Under the pieces are notes generated by a model. It saw only the letters and a list, made by a program, of their open reading frames with translations, did no database searches and was not told the origin of the DNA. The position numbers and the translations under genes are program-made. A DNA stretch of 64,000 bases from Cristatella mucedo (lineage: Eukaryota > Bryozoa > Phylactolaemata > Cristatellidae), in the NCBI GenBank assembly GCA_009760855.2, contig WPIO01000001.1:12035501-12099500 (forward strand), given 5' to 3'. Positions 1 through 10,548 of this stretch are shown here, one piece after another (positions within the stretch are counted from its first letter, which is position 1; each line of letters begins with the position of its first letter).

Positions 1-37
1 CTGGCAGCAGCAGCAGCGCTAGCACTTTTACTTTGCC

Positions 38-225
38 CCTGGGTCTTAGCCCAGTAGGTAAGGTGCTCACTCTTCACCACGCAGGTCGTGGGTTCGAGTC
101 CTGCAGTGGACGACGATTCTCAATCCCTTATTGCCCAGTGCAAGCTGTGGCGATAGCCACACTTTAAGGCACTTCAGCCGCTATATATATGGGGCTGTTA
201 AATCATCTAGCAATTTACTTCTTCT
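38..225 (+). mobile_element. tRNA-derived SINE, type A
   Basis: The copy starts with a tRNA-like head: a box-A-like TAGCCCAGTAGGTAAGG and a box B GGTTCGAGTCC. It continues into a body that recurs at 10605, 11990, 15990, 35570 and 47940 and ends near GGGGCTGTTAAATCATC. The recurring non-tRNA body shows it is a SINE and not a functional tRNA gene. The boxes would act as an internal RNA polymerase III promoter. Confidence 0.75.
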
Positions 226-728
226 TGCTGATGCATGCTTGCACGTGCACCGAAGCAAGGCGTCGTCGGCAAGGACGCCTGCAGACGAGGGGTTCACTGC
301 TCCACCGATCGCTGGTCATGTGATCGAACGATCACACTCGACTAGTAGCACTTTTTGGCCGCCCTGTTCGTTCTGCTGTCTCCTGCCGCTGCCAGCGCCT
401 ACTAGAACGGCTGCACGCTCGAACGCCGGGGAGGGTGAGGGCCGTGCAGTGAGTGCTCTAGGGGGCTGGCTCGGTGCGGAAGAGCAGGTAGCTTTGGTCC
501 TTTGTGCAACCGGGGAGAGCACTGGCTTGTGCTTTTTTTGCACTCGCTGGGTGCGCGCGTCTAGCCGCCTATTATTGAGCCGACCATCACCCATCGAGCG
601 CGCACAATGGAGACGGCCGAGCATGCGGCTTCAGTGGCGCCCGGCGGCAGCGACGGCAGTGAGCGAGCGTGGCAGCGCACTCCCCGGAGCTCGATATCGC
701 AAGCTGTCGGCTAGTCCCCCCACACACC

Positions 729-750
729 CACCCCCCCCCCCCCCCCCCCG
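729..750. repeat. C homopolymer tract
   Basis: An almost pure run of C follows CA-rich sequence. The ORFs running through it are low-complexity artefacts. Confidence 0.9.
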
Positions 751-1002
751 TAAAGCCCCTGTACTACCCTCTGGGCAGCACCACTACCCTGTCCCGCCAC
801 ACAACCAGCACCACACAACCAGCGTGGTGCTCGCTGGGGTGTGTGGCCCCTCTGCAGCAGGAGGGGCTGCTGCTCATGATGCTTATGCTGTGCAGTACCA
901 CTTGTGTATCACGTGGTCAGACAGCCTGCTGGCCCGTCCATCTAGCTTCTTGGTGGGCCAAGTGCATCGCATGTGCAATATCATCAAGAAGTCGGCTGAG
1001 TC

Positions 1003-1003
<1 letters not shown>

Positions 1004-1043
<40 letters not shown>

Positions 1044-1095
1044 ACGTGGCACACTCGCGCGCGCGCGCACACACAGTTACACACACACGCACAAA
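1004..1095. repeat. (GT)n / (CG,CA)n microsatellite
   Basis: A (TG)n run to about 1041 is followed by alternating CG and CA. This is potential Z-DNA sequence with no coding meaning. Confidence 0.9.
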
Positions 1096-1599
1096 TACAG
1101 TTTGACACAAGAGAGGGAAACAGACTAAAGCTGGCCACTCCCATCCCATAGGGATGTGTCTCTTGCCATGCCAGCCCATAGGCATTTGCTGACCAATGCT
1201 TGCCGTGTGTTGGTAGTATGCGCTTGTGCAATCATGTCGAGCCTATGAACACCGGCTGCATAGCCGAATGGCAACCGGAGGCAAGGTCAGGCTGTAAATT
1301 ATGCACGGTCTATTTGTTCTGCATAGTAGCCGTGCCACAGTCCACTGTTGGCATTAGGAAGCTATTGCTGCCCCCCCCCCACGAGGCAGGTAGTAAGCAC
1401 AAGGGCCATGTTTATGCCGGCCGGGCATGTGACAGGCAGCTGTTGCATAAGGAATGTGGTTTTTCATCTGGGATTTTCTGTATCTGCAAGCTGGTTTTCC
1501 AGGTTTTTTTCCATATCAGCAGCTGCGTACAGTCATATGTCTAAAATCTTCCTCCGGGACTAGGAGGCTGAAGGGAGTGGCAAGGAGGGGAGAGTTGGC

Positions 1600-3500
1600 A
1601 TTTGGCAGCTGATGAATGGCTTGACGAACGAACGCCTACCTGAGGCCGGCGGCTGCTGCTGTGCCCCCTGCTGCTCGCGACATTTGGTTGCCGAGCAATT
1701 GCAGACGGAAGTGCCGCTGGCGATGCTTTTGGTGTTCTCACCACCGGCCTAGAATAGCCCGCTGCCATCGATCGGCGTGAGCGCGCTCGCGACAGTGGTC
1801 GTGACGAGTCCCGTGCCGCGCTCTGGTTTTCAGCGACAGACCGACGGCTGCAGAGTGCCTCGACCACCCATGGCTGCGCGGGCAGCACGCCGCGATGGCA
1901 GCAGCAGCAGCCGCTGACCCGGGCGGCAGGACGCCGAGCGACCACCGGCACCTCGGCATTTCCTCCACTGCCGGCATCACCGTGACGACCGTCGATGCTT
2001 CCGAGAGGTCTGCGAGGAGCCCGCCGTCGGGCACGGCAGCCGCTGCTGCGGCCAGCGCTGCGGCGGCCGCCATCGCCGCCCTGCACGACGCTCCGCCGCC
2101 GCCCGCCGGCGGCGGCAGCAGTCCGCAGAAGTGGCACCGGGGCTACGGCGGCGGCAGTGGCGGTGGCTCGGGGCCTGCGTGTGGCCTCGACCGCGATGGC
2201 GCAGCTGCGGGCAGCAAGCTGCTCACTGCGAGCGCCGTCATGGCGGTTCAGGTGTCTGCAGCCGCTGCTGCGGAGCTCCTGTGCAACTAATGTCGGACAT
2301 CCGGTGCCGGCCTTCCGCGCTCGTCACAGCGACTCGTCTAAGCAGCAGCAGCAGCTGCTGCTGCGCTGGGGGAGTGCCGGAGAGAAATTCGGCAGCCGCA
2401 GCTGGTGCTCTGCCGCCGGCGCATCGTCACGATGCTCTTGCATGTCGCCAGCATGTCAGACGGCGCTCCGGCGGCTGCGGCAGCAGTGTAGCGTGCGCGT
2501 CGGTTGGCACGCGACACTGGAAAATTACCTTCAAGCCTCTAGGCAGCACGCTCTTCCTGTCGTTATCGCTGGCTGTTGTCGAGGTCAGGCTTAGCCGTCG
2601 TCCGACCGGCGACACGCCAGTGCACGGCACATGTCTGAGCAAGCGAGCAGGCAAGGCGTGACTGCTACGTGACGCCGCGCAACGCAGGACAGCTGAGCCT
2701 GACAGCCTCGAGATGCGAGCGTGCACGGCGGCAGCAGCCGCCGCTGCCTCGGAGCCAAGACGCTAGCTAGCTCGATCGCTAGCCTTGTCTTAGTCATTAG
2801 AACAGTGCGCGTTAGGACGAAAGCACACTTATGCGCGGAGGCGGCCAAGCGCTGCATCAGCTGCTGCCGTGGCGCAAGATCGTCACAGCTTCGCGCTTTC
2901 GCTCGCGGGTACAGCTGATTGCTGCACGCGAACTGGGCGATCGCCCTCGCGTATAGTCTACTAGTCTCCCTCTCACTTAAAGTGTTGCATCTTTTTGCAA
3001 TATCGAAGAAGCAAATACACAGATTTTTTTTTATTTCTCACACTGCTCGAACCACAAGTAGCTCTTCGAAAAGAGGCGCGTAGAGCAGGCAAGGCGACCC
3101 GAGTAGAGCACCGCTTCCGGCAGGCTGGCGCACGCCAGTGCAGCGCGCGTGGCCGCCGCTGCCTATCGCTGGCTTGCGAACGAGAGAGCAGCACTCACGC
3201 CAAGCAGTCCTCTACGGGGGAGAGAGGGAAGGATGGCGCTGCCTCCAGCGCCTGCGCCCAAAAGGCATGGGAGCAGATAGGTGGCGGCTACCAGCGAGAG
3301 CAGCAGGCTGCTGGGCAGCACCTCCAGCGACGACCTCGGCTCCCGCTCTCTTGGAGACGACTCTCAGCGGCTTCTACTGCCCAGGCAGCCCCGCTCGGGT
3401 GCAGCAACAGCCGTCGGCTCTCTTCAGCAGCCATCGACTCTCGGCTCTGGCGGCCCAAGATCGTGTGAGCAAGCGCCGAGGTCGGAGAGCCAGTCGGAGA
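1600..3500. other. GC-rich, CpG-rich block
   Basis: The stretch is clearly richer in G, C and CpG than its surroundings and holds many GCN/CAG-type triplet runs. Open frames occur on both strands because stops are rare in such sequence. It could be a CpG-rich promoter and first-exon region of a plus-strand gene lying 3' of ARL5, but no splice chain was established. Confidence 0.5.
1895..2290 (+). CDS. Doubtful Ala/Gly-rich ORF, possible first exon
   Basis: I do not recognise this protein. The 131-codon ORF starts at an ATG with G at +4 and a purine at -3. It encodes poly-alanine stretches, a Pro/Gly-rich middle (PPPPAGGG and GGGSGGGSG) and a second alanine block. Ala/Gly-rich N-termini are common in animal nuclear regulators, but the same block is also open on the minus strand. 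A possible splice donor (CAG followed by GTGTCT) lies near 2251. No homologous domain and no downstream exon were seen, so it may be a composition artefact. Confidence 0.2.
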   Translation: MAAAAAADPGGRTPSDHRHLGISSTAGITVTTVDASERSARSPPSGTAAAAAASAAAAAIAALHDAPPPPAGGGSSPQKWHRGYGGGSGGGSGPACGLDRDGAAAGSKLLTASAVMAVQVSAAAAAELLCN

Positions 3501-3853
3501 CCGATCGATCCATTTCGGTTCCTTGTGCTTCGATGGCAAGTGAGGTTACCGTAGTCGAAAGGCACGAGGCCAGAGCCGCTTCTTCACCTGGTGCAGTTTG
3601 CGATCCACTCGAGACCCGGGTGCAGCCTGAGAAAATCGAATTGCCACCTCAGACTATGCTGGTGAAGATTGTCGGCCGATCGTGGGGCCGGCTGAAGCGC
3701 TTGCCCCCGGAGGTGGCTGCAGCGGCCGCAGCCCGGGACGGCTTCAGCCGACCGACTTGTTGCCAGCCGAACAAGCCCATCGCCTGCTTCAAGGGGGTGG
3801 GGTGGGGTGCAAGCAGCCGTCCAAACTTAGCCAAGTGCGAGCGCTCACAGTAG
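3281..3853 (+). CDS. Doubtful ORF with acidic dileucine motifs, possible exon
   Basis: I do not recognise this protein. The frame is open for 190 codons. It begins directly after AGATAG, which could be an intron acceptor, because no ATG opens the frame there. The first 35 residues are Ser/Asp-rich and hold two [DE]xxxLL-type motifs, in SESSRLLG and DDSQRLLLP. Such motifs sort membrane proteins to endosomes and lysosomes when they lie in a cytosolic tail. A possible donor, GGCAA followed by GTGAGG, lies near 3539, which would leave an exon of about 86 codons. The rest is low complexity. No transmembrane exon was found downstream on this strand. Confidence 0.22.
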   Translation: MAATSESSRLLGSTSSDDLGSRSLGDDSQRLLLPRQPRSGAATAVGSLQQPSTLGSGGPRSCEQAPRSESQSETDRSISVPCASMASEVTVVERHEARAASSPGAVCDPLETRVQPEKIELPPQTMLVKIVGRSWGRLKRLPPEVAAAAAARDGFSRPTCCQPNKPIACFKGVGWGASSRPNLAKCERSQ

Positions 3854-3883
3854 CGCAGAGGGAGGGGCAGGGGTTGAGCTTAC

Positions 3884-5518
3884 CCTTCTCCCGACAGAGC
3901 ACAGCAGGCCTGTATGGTCCATCGGTGATCCTTGACTGTCGTCAAGTTGAGCAACTTTGAAATCTCAGCAGCAGACATTGCGCCGGGTAAGTCTTGCTTA
4001 TTGGCATAGATCAGTAATGCTGCCTTTTTAAGATCCTACAAAACATATCCAGGTACTGAGACGAGTGCTGCAGCAGTGGCTTAATCAGCACGGCGTAGGT
4101 GACTTGCCTACGGGCCCCACCCCACCGGGAGATTTTCGAGTGCTGAAGCATAGCATGAGATCGGAGTCTACCTACCGAAGGCAGTTCTTTTGCATCCCAC
4201 TACAAGCGCTGAAAGTCGCTAAGGGTATTCTGTCCTTATACAACTGAGGCACTTGAATCAGCCTATGTACACTAATAATAATAATAATGTACTTGATAAA
4301 GCGCCCTCAGAGAACTTGAATCTCTTTCTAGGCGCTTTACATTTGCTGCAAAGGGAAATGCAATTAAATGGTAAGTAAAATCATGGCTTGAAAAACAAAC
4401 AAAATGAATAACATGGTTAGGGGTGACATGCACAGGGTCAGCATGCAAATGTGGTTAGTGGCAGCATGCACAGTGTCAGCACGAATAAGCACGTGATGGA
4501 CGAATCATAGGGACCCACTAAATGCTGTCCTAAATAGGTGTGTTTTTAAGCTCCTTTTAAATGTGCTCAAGTCAGGGGATGTTCTGACGCAAGTCGGGAG
4601 GGAGTTCCAGGCTTTGGGAGCCTACGAACTAAATGCACGGTCTCCAAAGGATTTGAGGTTTGTACGAGGTATTTGTAGACTGTTGGATTCCGAAAAGCGG
4701 GTGGTACGATGCTTGGCCTGATGGGGGAGTATGTCGGAGAGATAGGCTGGAGCCATAGAATGAAGGGACCTAAAAGTGAGCGACAAAACCTTGAAGTCAA
4801 TCCGTTGCTTGACTGGTAGCCAGTGCAGGTCGGCGAGAAGTGGAGTAATGTGGCAACTGCGCCACTCACGACAGACAAGCCTAGCTGCAGAGTTTTGCAC
4901 CAGCTGCAATCACCTGATCGCACATGCTGGGAGGCCAGTAAGCAGTGAGTTGCAGAAGTCGAGACGAGATGTCACGAATGCATGGACCAACTTAGACATG
5001 GTATCCTTATCTAAACAAGCCCGAATTTTAGCAATATTATGAAGCTGAAAATAGGCAGATTTGACCGTGGAGCTGATATGGTCGTCTAACGAGAGGTCGC
5101 TTTGGAATGACACCTAGATTTCGAGCTGATTCGACAGGAGATATGCTGGCAGAGCCAATTTTGAGTCAGCCTTTCCAATTTATGAATCACACTGGGTTTG
5201 CCCATAACTAGTAAGTTAGTTTAATCATCGTTTAGTTTTAGAGAATTTGCGGCCATCCATTTGCGGATGTCATCAATACATGCAGCAAGTGAGTTTAGAG
5301 AATTTGAGGTGCTTGAAGGCTGTGAGGGATCAAAGCAAAGGTACAACTGAGTGTCATCCGCATAGAAGTGAAAGCCTAGATTGTGCTTGGCAATCACATC
5401 AGCAAGAGGGAGAGTATAAACCGTGAAAAGAACCGGACCTAGCACGGAGCCCTGATTATAAGCAGTGCAAACACACATATACACATCTGCATTATATATA
5501 ATGCAGGTGTATATATGT

Positions 5519-5567
<49 letters not shown>

Positions 5568-7979
5568 GTTATATATATATATATATATGTATAGAAAGAG
5601 AGAGAAAGACTAGAGAGGGAAAGCCCAGTCCATCACTTTGATCAGCCACGGTCTGCACCTTTGCACAGCAGCTGGTTCTTGCGGTGAACAGATTTTTCGA
5701 TTTGGGAATACAGGCTGACCTCTCAGATACATTTTTCTACTAGAACCCAAGTAATTTTCTACTAGAACAAGTGGCCATCACTGCTGCTGCCGGCCCTAGG
5801 CATTCTTTAAAAGCCACCTTGGAGGCTCTTCAATTCGAATGCAGTCAAACTATCATCTTCATGCTCCCCACAGGGTCGTTTATCACGTGCAGAAGCCACC
5901 ACTTTGGCATCTCCTTTCTCAAAGCTAAGATTGCAGATGATTAGTGCAGAATGGACTCCTCATTAGTAATCCTCTTGGTAACTTGATGAGATTACAGTAT
6001 TACCGGTGAGCGAAGCACCCTAGGGTTTCCCATTTAATTATCAGCCCTCATGCAAGATGCTGCCACAGAAAGGCCGGACGATAGCGGCACCAGGTGGAAG
6101 AGACGTCTACCGAACACAAGCAGCCACCTGATTAGGCTGGTTGCAGCAGTGAACCAGTCGAGTGGATTCGACTATCAGTAACACATTAAGACGACTACTG
6201 GTCTACTCTACCCCGGCACGTGGGTGTGCATGTGTGAGTGCGCGTGCGAACGGCGGCGTGTGCGTACACTGTTCTTAGTTATGACTGCAGAGGCAACACA
6301 GGAGCTAACAGCAGATAGTAGTCAGTTAAGAACGCCAGCTTATTAAAAAAGCACCTCAACAGGCTGTCACGAGAGCCAGCCGTTCTTAAATCTAAATGTG
6401 GCCAGCTGCATCATGTAACATGGCAACCTCCTGCCAACTAGGGATACTATCTATGCTGAGCAGGTGGCCGACGTTTCCTGCTTAACGGCCACTGCCACTG
6501 GCAGCGCCTGTACAAAGGGTGCACATTGTGATCAATCATAACAGGATAGCATTGTTCTGGGCGGTTATACAGTTGCCTTCATTAGAGCTAAATTAGTTGA
6601 CATGCACGGTGGCTTGCACAACTACCGTTGTTTAGTGATGTTTGCCAGGGCAAGCAAGGAGAGCATAATGATTGTGGTGTGCAGTAAGGCAATAATAGCC
6701 ATCGAGCCGGCCAATCCAGCGGCCAGCCAGTGCAGCCTGGCCACTGCCCGCACCCAATCGATGCAGGACGGCTTAACGGATCGCTCGATCGGCTACCTCT
6801 GCTGGAGTACCATTGAGTTGGTAAAATAGAGTGTGCTCTGCCTTTGCACGAACGGGCTAAATAGACTTTCGAGTCACGACTCGGGCAAGTGATGCAGCCA
6901 GAATGATAGGCTGTGTAGGCAGGTGCCGAGATCTCTACTACAGAGGCCTCAACTATAGTCAACTATAGTCCTCGAGTACAGAGATCATGAGTAAATGGGT
7001 CAAAGCCCAAACGATACGACAGGACTTAGAGGACAGCTCTTAGTGGAGGCCAGAACGTCTCAAGCTCCGAAGGACTCAACAGCCTACCGGGTGACGACTG
7101 TGGTGCCGAGCCAGCTAAGGCAGAGAGCATCATGTGACTGAGCAGACAACCGAATGCACACAGTACGCTGCCACCAGTGGCCACGAGCTGACTAGCACAG
7201 CATAGCACTGACACTGTAGAATGAGGAAACTTGTCTTGTTGGCCTATGGAGTTGAAAGCACGATCACCGACACCAAAGGTCACGATCCTAACCAGCAGTC
7301 GGAGGTTGCCATCAGACGCCGAACTGGCAGCGGCCATTCAGCAGTTGGGCAGCCGAGGGCTGCCTCTTGCCTCGGTCTCGTTTGACGGTCGACGACCAGC
7401 CCACCCCATCCCCCAATTCTCCGGCAGCATAGGACATGGTGGATGGCAGACCTCCTCAAGATTCCTGGTACTGAGGAGTGCTAGCTGTCAGGATTCGACA
7501 TATAATCCGTAAGGGCCAGGCAGGGCAGGTCAATGCAGCAGGCAGTTCTAGTAAAGGCAACACGACAGGCCATAATTCACCTGACTGTAATAAACCCTAC
7601 CAGACCCAGACCACTGCTGGAGCTGCCAAATGCCTTAGTCACCTTTAATCTCCCCCATTTTGGTCATTGCCATTACAAAGAAAAAGCAGGCAGCAGATCA
7701 GAGCAGCTTCCTTCGATGACTAAGCCGCAGGGGCCTGAGATGCAGGATACGACTCGGTCGTCGTACTCTGCTCAAGCTCACACGTGGGAGTCGCTGGCTC
7801 TCTGTGCTGCCAAGGAAGCTTGGTCTCAGTGGTAGTCTTTTTATGCATCCACTGGTTACAATCCTGGTAGGGGGAAGGGCAGGGAGAAAGAGCTAGGCAA
7901 ACAAGAGGGCAAGCCAATGACAGCGAAGACAGCCGATTGGAGTGTGTGCACCTGTATGCGTTCATGCGTGCGTGCGTGC

Positions 7980-8030
<51 letters not shown>

Positions 8031-8406
8031 GGGGGGGTTTGAGAGAGGCCGATATCAAACAGACTGCATTCTCTCTCCCTACCTCTGGCACTCTGGCCCC
8101 AAGAACATTCCGGGTTTTGCCCTAATACTTCCAACAATTATCAGAGCCAAACAAGCAATTTTCAGAGCCGAGATGGCAATGCCTGGCGACCAGTTTTCCT
8201 AGTGCCAGGGCAGTTGATCCGGAGTACGTAAATGAAGACGGCAGAAGCACGGGATAGAGCTGCAGAGAGGCAACAAGAGAAAAATATTTAACAAACATGA
8301 TTCATTTGTATAGCGCCGTAAGAGAACGCATCTCTATTCTGGCATTTCATATATGCCACGGGGCTCGAGCTCACGACCTCAGCCAGACCTTGGTCGGGAC
8401 AAGAGA

Positions 8407-8488
<82 letters not shown>

Positions 8489-10491
8489 GTTCCATACAAC
8501 ACAGCAAGGGCCAAGCCATCCTTATTCCACAATAGCCAAAACCGGCTTTCAGAGAAGCCATCACGGATGGAGCACTGCCAGCTAACTTGCCGGTGCAATT
8601 TCATAGAACTATTATAGTGGCCTGCCGGAACGTCGTGTGCTATCGGAGCTGTTAGACGGCAGCGATCAAAGGCATTCCAGCCCAGGCATTGCTAGCCAGG
8701 GTTCGGAGCTGCAGGAGCTACCCTGGCAGAGCGATCGGCCAACTCGAGAGCAGCTCATCCCCCACTCCGGCCCGGTTCACAATACAAATGCTACAACATC
8801 GTGATCCTGGCAGCCTAGGCAGCAATAAGCACGATTAAAGAAAACTACACACAGCCGGTAGCAGCGAAGCGCAGTCGTTAAGCATCAAATGGAGGCCAGC
8901 AAGAGCCGAGAATGGCCATTGCCAGCTAAACGTCCACTGCTGCCAAACGTGAAGTGTCAGCACAAAAGTGCCGGCAAAGCATGACCATTCTCTTCGCGAG
9001 TGGGTACATAACACGGGGGGGGGGGGTGGTGGTGGCAGTATTGGATTCTATGGTCGCTTGACGTAAACATTGGCCTCTTTCCACTGGCACCAAGTAGCAA
9101 GAGGTGATGCCAGCGATAGCAGCCGCCCTATCGTGCCATCGTGTGTTCATGACCACAACGAGAAATCCTACCCTAACAAAGAAGGCAGCAGCAGCACGAG
9201 AAGGAGCAGGAGCGGTGGCCGACGACGGCTGCAAGCGCTTGCATTGGATGCTTCAATCGAACTCCAGGCATGTGTGGGCCCCTGCAGCCGGGGCTGAGGC
9301 TGGCCCAGAGCAAACTGGAGAGAACACCTGGTGCTTCGCTAAATTCGGGGCAGCCGAGCCAAAAGGCGGTGGGAGCAGCAGCAGCAGCAGTGGTGCAACC
9401 AACCGCCTACCACAATCACTTAGAGACGAACGCCGTTGCATCACGTACTTTAGACCGACATTAAATGCTCTTCAAAACTGGCTGGCAGCAGTCGCAGTCG
9501 TGCTCGTGGCTAGCGAAGGATTCACAGAGCCCAATGGAGGTGCAGGGTGCACAGCTGACATGAGGGAGCGAAAGCAATGCAGCTACGCATGAGGTATCTG
9601 AAATATCGACTGCATTGCACAAGCAGACGCCGCCCAGCGACGGCATGATGGGACTTACACATGTTTCTTGACAGCATTTTCCTTATGTACAATCTTTTCG
9701 TGATCCTTTTATTAACTTGCCCAAGAAGACTGCTAGCCTTCCACACCCCTCTACAGCTACCGTTTGCCCTTATTCTGAGATGCACACGCTGTGCTGCTTT
9801 GCATAGCTGGAAGAACAAATGCATCTTCAGCCGCAGGTTGTCCCTGCATCTTTCTTAATGAGGCTATTGTAAGGCCACTAATTACGAAGTCGACGATGAG
9901 TCACCAGGAGCGCCCGTGCATTTTCCCTCCATTTAACCAGTTTAAAGAGATTGGACCAAGCAGCTACACTCTATAATATCAAAATTTTAACTAGGCGATA
10001 AGTTCCAGTCAGGATTTAGAGCAGATCACTCCAGAGTCAACATTGCTGTAGGTTTAACCGACCTTCACAGGCATGCTGACATACGTTGCTTCTTCTAGCT
10101 GCTGCTCGATCTCCAGGATCTCCTTTTGATACCAGTGCTCACCAAGTCCTTGAGCACCATCACTGGTATTGCACTGCAGTGGTCTAGCTACTAACTTTGC
10201 GTGAGATTTCAGAGCACAGACTCCTTCATCCCATGAGTATAAAGCAAAAATGACATTGAAAAAATTTGGATTTGTTAAGATTCCTTTTCTTTACATTCAT
10301 TCGCTTGTTCCCTATCTGAAATACTTCCTCCTTCTCCACTCTTCTGGCTTGGATCGTTAAACCGTGCCTTTAGCCAAGCTTCAATCCAGCACATATTCAC
10401 ACACACACACACGCACACACACACACGCACGCACACACGCACGCACGCACACACGCACGCGCACACACACACACATGCGTGCACACACGCT

Positions 10492-10548
<57 letters not shown>

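Noticed and set aside
38-110. tRNA gene
   Set aside because: Boxes A and B are present but the cloverleaf is degenerate, and the same head plus non-tRNA body recurs across the window. It is a SINE head. The same holds for the other tRNA-like hits at 10605, 11985, 15990, 34792, 35572, 47938 and 63700.
131-1105. 324-codon ORF on the plus strand
   Set aside because: It runs through a SINE, a C tract and a GT microsatellite (poly-Pro and Cys-Val repeats). It has no domain and is an artefact of low-complexity sequence.
3980-3992. Strong plus-strand splice donor (GGGTAAGTC)
   Set aside because: It lies antisense within ARL5 exon 5 (codons for Gln-Asp-Leu-Pro-Gly), and no plus-strand coding frame leads into it.
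8297-8617. Arg-Glu-rich ORF and its antisense Ser-Leu ORF
   Set aside because: Both are translations of the (AG)n microsatellite.
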